Source: Rhodothermales bacterium
GTDB taxonomy: Bacteria; Bacteroidota; Rhodothermia; Rhodothermales; UBA10348
DNA length: 64,000 nucleotides
Direction: 5' to 3'
Assembly: GCA_017643395.1 (NCBI GenBank)
Contig: JAEPNP010000001.1
Span: forward strand, 186,001-250,000
Shown in pieces: positions 41,756-49,900 of this stretch. Positions within the stretch are counted from its first letter, which is position 1. Each line of letters begins with the position of its first letter. Below the pieces are notes generated by a model. It ran no database searches. It saw nothing but the letters and a program-made list of their open reading frames with translations, and was not told the DNA's origin. The translations under genes were made by a program, and so were the position numbers.

Positions 41756-42646
41756 TCAACGATCGGTCACTTCAAAGCCGTCGGACGTGGGGGAGTAGGT
41801 CAGAGCCAGCATCAAGGAAAGGTCTCCCAGTACCTCCTCAGCCGAGGCGGGACCACGAAATGCTCCGTTCACAAGACGCCCCTGCATTTCCGACGTGCGA
41901 TTTTCGATGCGGACCCCGAACCGGCGCTCGATGTCCTGGAGGACAGCAGAGAACGGGGCGTCCACAAAGACGAAATCGCCGTTGGTCCAGTCAAGCGCGA
42001 CGTCGACACCAAACTCGGGCGCGTCCAGGATGCGGCCTGCCTGGATCCGGCGCGAGCTGCCGGCCTCAATGCGTTCGGCGGCAACAGCCGACTCGAGTCG
42101 CACACTGCCCTCTTCAAGATGCACAGCGGTACCTGCCTCCCCCGGCCAGGCACGCACGACGAACCGGGTTCCAAGCACCGTGACCCGCGCGTCCCCGGTA
42201 TGGACACGAAAGACCCGCTGCGACGGAACCACGTCGAAGCGCGCCTCACCCCGAAGATGCACGGGCGCGGACCGGCGCAGCGGCCCCGGCATGTCAAGCT
42301 CACTGCCGGGGTGTAAAAGCACGGTGGAACCATCCCGCAACGTGACCAGCTGGGTATTTCCCGCCGGGGCGACCAGTGTAGACCCGGACCAGCCAAGAGC
42401 GACGGCGACGAGGAGCACCGCAGCGGCAGCAGCCCCCCATTTCCAGGGAAAGCGGCGCCCCGACGGCTGGGCGCCTGCAAGGATGTCCTGACGGAGTACC
42501 TCCGCCTCGGCTACACCCAGAGACGGCTCCGGTGCCACGGAGCCGGCGAGATCCCAGGCGCGCTTCAACGGCTCACGTTCCGCCGCCGGAAGACCACTGA
42601 GCAAAGCGTCGAGTTCGGTTTCGGGAGTCATTCCTGGGTCCATCAT
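41756..42646 (-). CDS. FecR family anti-sigma factor
   Basis: 296 aa. The cytosolic N-terminus (residues ~1-70, ELDALLSGLPAAEREPLKRAWDLAG) would bind the sigma factor. A single transmembrane helix is around 72-92 (WGAAAAAVLLVAVALGW). The periplasmic FecR domain (TQLVTLRDGSTVLLHPGSELDMP ... VTVLGTRFVV) and a C-terminal STN-contacting region (FVDAPFSAVLQDIERRFGVRIEN) follow. It overlaps the sigma gene by 4 bp (ATGA). Together with the STN receptor downstream it forms a cell-surface signalling cascade. Confidence 0.95.
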   Translation of the reverse strand: MMDPGMTPETELDALLSGLPAAEREPLKRAWDLAGSVAPEPSLGVAEAEVLRQDILAGAQPSGRRFPWKWGAAAAAVLLVAVALGWSGSTLVAPAGNTQLVTLRDGSTVLLHPGSELDMPGPLRRSAPVHLRGEARFDVVPSQRVFRVHTGDARVTVLGTRFVVRAWPGEAGTAVHLEEGSVRLESAVAAERIEAGSSRRIQAGRILDAPEFGVDVALDWTNGDFVFVDAPFSAVLQDIERRFGVRIENRTSEMQGRLVNGAFRGPASAEEVLGDLSLMLALTYSPTSDGFEVTDR

Positions 42647-43209
42647 GATCGTGCCTCTTCAGCATGCATGCCCGCCTCCCGATGCAGATCCAGATGCGCC
42701 CGCAGGTCGCGAAGGGCGTGCACGATGTGGGTCTGGACCGTTCGCACGGACAACCCCATAATCCGGGCGATCTGGTCATGGGTCAGCGCGTGGTAGCGAC
42801 TGAGCAGGAAAGCTTCCGAACGGCGTGGCGGCATCGCCCGAATGCCCTCGCGGACCAGTCTTTCGAGGTCCTGCGACGATTCCTGATCAGGCGCGCCGGG
42901 TTCCGGCAGTTCTCCGGGCAGCTCTACGCGCCGCAGCTTGCGGCGCATGTTCAGGGCGCGGTTCCGGGTCATGCGATACAGCAGGGCCTTCAGTGAGATG
43001 CGAATCGAGAGCGACTCACGCATTTCCCACAACTTCAGGAAGACGTCCTGAACGACATCGCCCGCCGATGCACTGCCCGCAATTCCCGCGGCGTACCGGT
43101 ACAAGGCGTCCTGGTACGCCGTCACGGCAGACTCAAAGGCCTCCCGGTCGGACTGCTGAATCCTTTCGGGCAGCGTTTTGGATGGCGATGGGGTCACGCG
43201 GTCGGTCAT
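42643..43209 (-). CDS. ECF RNA polymerase sigma factor (FecI-like)
   Basis: 188 aa. Region 2 is AYQDALYRYAAGIAGSASAGDVVQDVFLKLWE. Region 4 is MPPRRSEAFLLSRYHALTHDQIARIMGLSVRTVQTHIVHALRDL. This is the Bacteroidota FecI-like ECF type, held by the adjacent FecR until the receptor binds its ligand. It is the first gene of the operon sigma - FecR - STN receptor - TonB receptor - DUF4249. Metal or glycan uptake are the usual targets; the ligand is not inferable. Confidence 0.95.
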   Translation of the reverse strand: MTDRVTPSPSKTLPERIQQSDREAFESAVTAYQDALYRYAAGIAGSASAGDVVQDVFLKLWEMRESLSIRISLKALLYRMTRNRALNMRRKLRRVELPGELPEPGAPDQESSQDLERLVREGIRAMPPRRSEAFLLSRYHALTHDQIARIMGLSVRTVQTHIVHALRDLRAHLDLHREAGMHAEEARS

Positions 43210-43293
43210 CGGGTGTGGCCTGAAGACACACGACCCTGCGGCTACGCGTAATCGACGGCGCTGGTCCTCCCGAATCGGACCCCGCGCCCGGGC

Positions 43294-43686
43294 TCAGCTC
43301 CAGTTCACGATCGCAATGACGGCGAGAATCACCAGTCCGATGGCAAACAGGGTCCCCAGGAGATCGGCCGAAGCCTCTTCGCGGCGCGACTCTTCAGTCT
43401 CTTCCAGTCGGCGCTCGGTTTCCCACGCTTCGAACTCGCTGGCCAGTTGGTCGACCCGCAGCTGCAGATAGCGAGCGCCTGCGCGATCCCGGTCCCCGTC
43501 CGTGGCGGTCAGGGCCATGGCATACACGCCTCGTCGGGATCGACCCGACTCCAATTCCAGCGCGGCGCGATCGAAGAGCATTTCCTCGCGCACGTTCTCT
43601 TCCGCATCGTCCATCTCCAGAAAGAAGGACTCGACGGGAAGCTCATGTCGTGCCAGACGGCGCCGCCGTTCTACAAGTGTGGCCAT
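43294..43686 (-). CDS. Hypothetical tail-anchored membrane protein
   Basis: 130 aa, not recognised. An N-terminal basic patch (VERRRRLARHEL) is followed by a highly charged helical middle (ENVREEMLFDRAALELES, ASEFEAWETERRLEETEESRREE), probably coiled coil. A single C-terminal helix (DLLGTLFAIGLVILAVIAIV) ends two residues before the C-terminus, so it would be tail-anchored with the bulk in the cytoplasm. It lies divergently placed from nothing; the sigma operon starts 85 bp away on the same strand. Confidence 0.65.
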   Translation of the reverse strand: MATLVERRRRLARHELPVESFFLEMDDAEENVREEMLFDRAALELESGRSRRGVYAMALTATDGDRDRAGARYLQLRVDQLASEFEAWETERRLEETEESRREEASADLLGTLFAIGLVILAVIAIVNWS

Positions 43687-43788
43687 GACTCAGCAGTTGT
43701 TCACCCGCGGAAGGGCAAACGCTGGGCCAAGCCCGAATCGTAGCTGGAAGCCAGATTTCGCGACTCGCGGGGCGGAAGATTCGTCCCC

Positions 43789-44154
43789 TCAGGCGGCCTT
43801 CTGATCGCTCACGATGGGCAGTTTGGCTGTGACCATCGTTGCCGTGCTTGCCGCCGCGGCGAGCAGTCGCAACTCGACGGCATCGCGCGGCAAAAGGACA
43901 GACTCCACCCTCCAGGGGCTTTTTTCGGCACCGTGCCAGACCAGCAGGAAGGTGCGCTTTGTATCCATTTCCACGTGGTTCGGCACGCGAAGACAGACGG
44001 TGGTGTCCTTGAACACGGCTGCGTAGGAGGCCAGCAAACCATTGTCGCCGGCTCCTTCAATAAGGCTCGCTACAAACTTGCCCGCCATGGGGTGGGCAAG
44101 GATGATGCTAATGAGGTCGTCGTGGTCGATTGACCCGAGGCTCACTCGCTTCAT
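43789..44154 (-). CDS. Hypothetical protein
   Basis: 121 aa from the ATG at 44154 (MKRVSLGSIDHDDLISIILAHP); an earlier start at 44172 is possible. No signal peptide or transmembrane helix is evident. The sequence has alternating strands (TTVCLRVPNHVEMDTKRTFLLVWHG, WRVESVLLPRDAVELRLL), suggesting a small alpha/beta fold. No family recognised. It follows the cytochrome/TPR gene on the same strand after an 80-bp gap that contains a G-rich hairpin (GGAGGG/CCCTCC). Confidence 0.6.
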   Translation of the reverse strand: MKRVSLGSIDHDDLISIILAHPMAGKFVASLIEGAGDNGLLASYAAVFKDTTVCLRVPNHVEMDTKRTFLLVWHGAEKSPWRVESVLLPRDAVELRLLAAAASTATMVTAKLPIVSDQKAA

Positions 44155-44234
44155 GGCTATCGGTGAGTGCAAGTGGGGGGGAGGGCTGCCCCTCCGTTAT
44201 CGGCACCCGACAGCTGGTGATTAAGAGGAGCTTC

Positions 44235-46334
44235 TCAGTTGCGCGACTCGAGTTCTTCCTTGAGCGCGGTCGCGGCCGGATGACCCGGATTAGCCCGCAG
44301 ACCCGCGTTCAGCTGCGCCATGGCACTGATGGGGTCGCCTTTTCCGATGAATGCGCGGGCCAGAAGGACACGCATGTCCGTGTTGTCCGGGTTGGCTACC
44401 ACGACTCTGCCGATCATGTTGACGGCCTCCTCGTGGTTACCCGTCTGCAGGGCTACCAGCCCCAGGTTCAGCACCGGCGCCAGGTTGCCTTGCTCATACC
44501 CGAGCAGGGATGCCTTGCGCAGCACTTCCAGGCTCTCCTCGAGCTGGCCACTGCGCGCCAGGGCCGTACCCAGGTTGGTCAGGCCGTCCACGTAGTCCGG
44601 GTTCAGCGCCACCGCGTCGCGAGCCGCCGCGATGGACTCGTCCAGCCGACCTGCGGCCATGAGGGTAACCGCCAGTCCGTTGTGCGAGGCCGCGTCCCAG
44701 GGCTCCTCGGCAATCGCCTTCCGGTACGCTTCTTCGGCCTCCCCGAGTCGACTAAGCCGTTGCAGCAGATTGCCGTAGTCGGACAGAATGCGCACGGAAC
44801 CGGGCGTATAGGTCAGAGCGCGCTCGTAGAAGGACAACGCGGTGTCGAAGTCACCGTCTGCCTCCAGTGCGCGGGCCACACCATGCAATCGCTCGGCGTC
44901 CGTCGTGTCGGCGCGCGCCGCCGCCCGCATCGGCTCGACCGCCCCCTGCCGCCCCGCCAGCAGCAGCGCCTTTCCCCAGGTCAGCGCCGCCTCCGAGTTC
45001 TCTTCCTGCAGGAACCAGTCCCGCTCGCTTTCGGCCAGAATCAGGCCACGGGCGATGGCATCCATATCCCCGCGCCCGAATCCGTAGGTCAGATATGCCA
45101 GCGCCTCTTCTCCAGCAGAAGCCTCTCCTTCAAGCGGCTGCAGGACCACACCCTCCACGTTCTGGCCGGACACCGACTCCTCAACCGGGGCAGACGCACG
45201 AATGAAGTGATCCGTGAACGTGCTGTGCGGCGCGTTCTCCACTTCCCGCCGAGACATGTGGCAGTCCACGCATCCAACAGCCTCCTGGTGGGCACCCTGA
45301 AGCTCCGGCGCAACCTCCTGAGCCACCCCGGTGTGGCAGGACTGACAGGTGGCGTCAAAGTAGGCCGGCCCCTGATCACGGAATCCGTCGTGTGGATCAT
45401 GACACGTGGTACACTCCAGAGGGCGCTGCGTGCTTAGCGACTCCAGAAAGCAGGCACTTTGCTTGAGACGATCCGCGTGACTGACCACGCTGAAGCCCTG
45501 GTCATGCGCCGCTGCATACAGGACCTGGTGGTCGGAGAGCGCATCGCCCGGCCGAAACGAGTAAGGATCCTTCCCGTCGGGATACGTGACGACAGCCCCG
45601 TTCAGGTGACACTGCTGGCATACATCCAGGCGACGATCCATGGACAGCGACGCGAGCCGAACCAACGTCGGGTCACCTCCCTCCGGCGGGTTCGGCACCG
45701 CCCGTCGGGCCGCCACATGCTCCGAACCCGGACCGTGACAGCGCTCGCAGCTGATGGCCGCAGGCTGGGCACCGAACACATCGTCCAGCCCCTGCGCGCG
45801 GGGCGGCGCATCCGTGTGACAAGCCATGCATCGGGCGGTCACCTTACGATCAAATCGCTGATTCGCCTCGGCATAGCCCGGACTGAAGTCCCAGATTCCC
45901 TCCTGGGCGTACCACGTCAGTGGCAACTCGAAGTAGCGCCCGTTCACATGACTGACGTAGGTGCGCGCCGCCTGGGCACTGCCCACCACATGAGTGATCG
46001 GACGCACCAGACGATGCGTCTGGGTCCCGCGATCGTCCAGGCGGTACTCCTCCTGAAAAAACCGGTCTCCCTCGCGGAATGCCCTGTAGTAGAAATCGCT
46101 TTCCTCGTGGTAGACTGCCGGTCCCGGGAAGTCCTCGATCACTCGCTCCGGATGCATGGCATAGAACGAGTTGGCCATGCCGTGGGACTGGAAGGATGCG
46201 TACTGGTCCTCGTGGCAGGACGCACAGGCCGTGTCTCCGGTGTACGCCGCGGTTACCACGGGCACGTCGGACACCGACGGATCCGCCGGCGCACAGCCGA
46301 CCAGGAGCGCAACGAGAAAAAGCAGACGGGTCAT
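44235..46334 (-). CDS. Seven-haem c-type cytochrome fused to TPR repeats
   Basis: 699 aa with lipoprotein signal MTRLLFLVALLVGC. Seven CxxCH haem-binding motifs are visible: CASCH (37-41), CMACH (169-173), CERCH (196-200), CQQCH (239-243), CTTCH (308-312), CQSCH (330-334) and CVDCH (355-359). The order and the SCERCHGPGSEH segment resemble the cytochrome c554/NrfA-like multihaem superfamily. From about residue 440 to the end there are roughly seven TPRs (ERLHGVARALEADGDFDTALSFYERAL ... AMAQLNAGLRANPGHPAA). It would be exported and haem-loaded in the periplasm. An electron-transfer role or a scaffold is likely; the substrate is unknown. Confidence 0.9.
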   Translation of the reverse strand: MTRLLFLVALLVGCAPADPSVSDVPVVTAAYTGDTACASCHEDQYASFQSHGMANSFYAMHPERVIEDFPGPAVYHEESDFYYRAFREGDRFFQEEYRLDDRGTQTHRLVRPITHVVGSAQAARTYVSHVNGRYFELPLTWYAQEGIWDFSPGYAEANQRFDRKVTARCMACHTDAPPRAQGLDDVFGAQPAAISCERCHGPGSEHVAARRAVPNPPEGGDPTLVRLASLSMDRRLDVCQQCHLNGAVVTYPDGKDPYSFRPGDALSDHQVLYAAAHDQGFSVVSHADRLKQSACFLESLSTQRPLECTTCHDPHDGFRDQGPAYFDATCQSCHTGVAQEVAPELQGAHQEAVGCVDCHMSRREVENAPHSTFTDHFIRASAPVEESVSGQNVEGVVLQPLEGEASAGEEALAYLTYGFGRGDMDAIARGLILAESERDWFLQEENSEAALTWGKALLLAGRQGAVEPMRAAARADTTDAERLHGVARALEADGDFDTALSFYERALTYTPGSVRILSDYGNLLQRLSRLGEAEEAYRKAIAEEPWDAASHNGLAVTLMAAGRLDESIAAARDAVALNPDYVDGLTNLGTALARSGQLEESLEVLRKASLLGYEQGNLAPVLNLGLVALQTGNHEEAVNMIGRVVVANPDNTDMRVLLARAFIGKGDPISAMAQLNAGLRANPGHPAATALKEELESRN

Positions 46335-46397
46335 CAGCGGGTGGGGTAAGGGCGGCGTGTATCGCCTTCCGCGCTGAGGGTTTCCGTAATTTGGGCG

Positions 46398-46868
46398 ATG
46401 CCGTCTCTACTCGCCGTGGACCTCGGACTGCGAACCGGACTCGCCGCCTACGGGCCGGACGGTCGTCTGCTGTGGTACCGAAGCCGCAACTACGGATCGA
46501 GAAGCCGGCTGCGCAGCGCTGCGGCCTCTCTTCTGCGCGAATACCGGGAAACTACCCACCTGGTGGTCGAGGGCGGCGGGGACCTGGCCGTGCCGTGGCA
46601 AAAGGCGGCCGAGCGGGCCGGCGTGGTACCGCAGTTCCTGGATGCGCACACCTGGCGCACGGTGCTGCTGCTTCCCCGAGAGCAGCGAAGCGGGGCCCTG
46701 GCCAAGCAAGCGGCCGACAGGCTGGCACGAAAGGTGATCGCGTGGTCCGGGGCTACCAGACCTACATCATTGCGTCATGATGCCGCCGAGGCCATCCTCG
46801 TGGGCCTGTGGGCCGTGCTGGACCTTGGCTGGCTTTCACGCCTTCCGGCAGAGCTGGCACCAGGTTGA
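46398..46868 (+). CDS. Small RuvC/RNase H-like fold protein
   Basis: 156 aa. LLAVDLGLRTGLAAYGPDG is an RNase H-fold first strand with the catalytic-type Asp (Asp8) and a turn as in RuvC and YqgF. THLVVEGGGDLAVPW places an acidic residue (Glu58) at strand 4. RHDAAEAILVGLWAV gives His127-Asp128 and Glu131 in the last helix, the position of the final RuvC acidic residues. AHTWRTVLLLPREQRSGALAKQAADRLARKVI is a basic helix pair of the kind that holds DNA. All three acidic sites are kept, so a metal-dependent nuclease is plausible. I do not assign it to RuvC itself. It is flanked by genes on the opposite strand. Confidence 0.65.
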   Translation: MPSLLAVDLGLRTGLAAYGPDGRLLWYRSRNYGSRSRLRSAAASLLREYRETTHLVVEGGGDLAVPWQKAAERAGVVPQFLDAHTWRTVLLLPREQRSGALAKQAADRLARKVIAWSGATRPTSLRHDAAEAILVGLWAVLDLGWLSRLPAELAPG

Positions 46869-46900
46869 AGCGTTGGCCGCGAACCGGCCTCCCGCGATCC

Positions 46901-49900
46901 TTACCGCAGCACGGTCATGTGTCGCACGAGCGTGCGATTGGCTGCCTGCAGGCGGTACAGATACACGCCGCTGGCAAGCCGACTGGCATCGAACGGCACG
47001 TCATGGCGTCCCGCGGTCATGAACCCGTTCGCCAGCAGGCCGACCGAACGGCCAAGCATGTCGAACACCTCAAGCCGTACCGGCCCGTCTTCCGGCAGTC
47101 CGAATTCGATGCGCGTGTGCGGGTTGAACGGATTGGGGTAGTTCTGCTTCAACTCGTAGCTGTCCGGCGTCACGGCCAGAGGATCTCCCTCCGCGCCTCC
47201 GAATCGCAGTTCGCCCACGTTCAACTCGAACGGTGTGGACCGACCCTGCTCGCCAATCACGTAGAACGAGATCAGCAGCAGGTCAGACGGGTCGAGTGAG
47301 CCCGTTCCGTCCGGGCGCCGTAATTCGTCGAACCAGAGTCGATATGTTTGCGGTTGCCGTTCCAGTTTCACCACGGTCCCGTGGTGGTCCGAGGTGCGCA
47401 CCGACTCCTTCTCAAAGAGTACCCGAAGTTGCCCCGCGCCGGAGGCCGTAAACTCGACATACCGGTAGTCGGACAGGTCCATGGCGCGGCCGTTGGCCCG
47501 CAGATAGCGGAACAGAACCGCCCACGTGCGCACGCTGCCCGTCATATTGACGCTGCGTTCTATGCGATGCACACCGTCCTTGGCTGCGCCCTGGTCGGCC
47601 TCCACGCGAAAATCGTTCACGTCGGAGCCACCTTCACCGTCGTAGGTGTAGCTCCAGGCCCCATCGGCCAGGTAGACGACGTCCCGGTCACCGGCATCCG
47701 TTTCCACAAAAAATGAGGCGTCGAACAGCGGGCCGACCGGAATGCTTACCCGCGAGATCCCGTTTTCGTCCGGGCGCGGCACAGAGACCGATTCCTGGAA
47801 CGCCTGACGGTCCCCGAGTTCGGTGCGCTGGATGGTGCCGCCGGTGAGATGAATGCGACCGCGCGCCTTCGGATTGTAGAGCTCCAGTTCCAGCACGCCA
47901 CTGCTGTAGTTACCGGTCCGGATGTAGAGCTCCGGCGCCTGCGGCGGATTCGCCTCCGTATTAAGGAACGTGATCGGACCCATCTCGGCAAGACGTGCCA
48001 GTGAGGCCTCGACCATCATTCTTGTGTACGATGGACTCACCGACCAGACCTGCACATTGATGACGTCCTCTGCGTCTGCCGGCACGTCGTGCTCGTCCAG
48101 ACGGAATCGGCTGTCGACGGTCCACCCGGATCCGGTCCGGTAGGCCACGTAGGTCACGGCGTGATCGACCGCACCGTCCTCATGCACCAGGCGCGACAAC
48201 AGGAACGGTTGTCCGGCCGCCTGAATGGCCGCAACCGATGTGAGGTGCGCACCGCGCAGGCGATCGCACACGACTTTGGTGTGTTCGTACAGTTCGCCCG
48301 AAAGCGTCAACGTTGCAAACACGGCGCCAAGGCGCCGGCCATCGCGCATGCGCAGGTAGTCGGCAGCCACCACATCGGCAGCATTTGTCACGGGAAGGAT
48401 GTCCTCCGGCGAACTCTCGAAGGGCTCACTGCCGTCCGGTCCGGTGAGCGGTACCACGGCCCGCAGCGTCGGGTTGCTCAGCCCTGACTTGCCGGCACCG
48501 TCAAACTGGAATTTCGGCAGACCATCAATCCCTCCGGTCTGCGACGCTTCGAGTCGACGTGTGAACAGCACCCGGGCCAGTGTGCCCGCAAGCGAGCCGT
48601 CTGACTCCAGTCCTCCGCCGCCTCCGCCCGAGCCGCCGCTGGGCGTCACCGTGGCGTCATCCTGGTCGTCTTCGGTCGGCTGATTGTTGTTCGGCGTGGA
48701 ATCCACGTCCGTCTGATCCGCCGCGGTTACCTCTGCGGAATCCGTCGCCGGATCCGAGGTGGTCACCGTCGCCACGATGTCGAGTGTCGCGCCGCCCGAC
48801 ACGTTCACCGTACCGACGGTCCAGATCTCAGTGCCCGCATCGAACGAGCCCTGACTGGGCGTCGCAGACACAAAGGTGAGCGTGCCTGGCAGCGTATTCG
48901 TCACCTGAACATTGGTGGCCGTGTTCGGCCCCGCGTTGGCCAGTGTGATGGTGAATGTCACGTTGTCGCTGACATTCGGGCTCGGTTGATCGACGTCGAC
49001 TGTGAGCGACAGATCGATCGGACGGCGATACCCAAAGCGGTTTGCCGAGTCCGTATTGCCGAAGTCTGAGAATGAAGCCGTCTCCACGTTGTCCGTGGTC
49101 AGAACCGCATCGCCCGGGAGGTCTCCCGTATCGATGTCCATGACAAAGTTGCCTTCGGAGGCGACCACGAAGCTGAAATTGCCGCTGCCGTCGGTGTCCT
49201 GGGTCGCGACCTGGATGTCACCTCCATCAACGAGACCGTCTGCGTTTACGTCGCGGTAGAGCCTCACCGTAACACCGGAGGTGCCCGAGTCGGTGCCTCC
49301 CTCCCACGTGCCGTTCTCGTTCATGTCGAGAAAGACATTGCCCGAGATGGTGTTGACGCCGTCCACGAGACAGGAGACGGATTCGTGATCGGTGCCGGTG
49401 GTCAGGCTGCGCACGTGCGTCGCAACGCCGGTCGTCTTGTTGACCGTAAAGAAGGAGTTCCGGTTGGCACCGCCGCTGGTCCCGGTCGAACCGTAGAGTT
49501 CACCGTAGGCGTCGAACGCAAGGCCTTCCATGTCGTCCTGCCCCAGGGCACCGACACTGGTGACGCTGCCGTCGGTCTTGTTGATGGTCACCAGCACATC
49601 GGCCGTGGACGAGTTGTTGATGCCGTACAGGGTGCCGTTGTAGGCGTCGATGGCGATGTCGTCGATGTCGGGCAGACCGGTGACAGCCGTGGAAGCGATC
49701 ACCAGGTAGTCCACGCCTGCTCCGAACGCGTCCGGGATAAAGGCTCCGGTCGTCGTATTGATCTGGAACAGGAGGTCATCCAGGTTGGTGGCGCCCTCCC
49801 GGCGTTCGGTGGCCCAAAGGATGCCGGTCAGCGGGTCAAAGGCCAGCCCGTCCGCATCGTCCAGCGTCTGAAGTCCGTCGGCGCCGTCGCCCTGGCCGAT

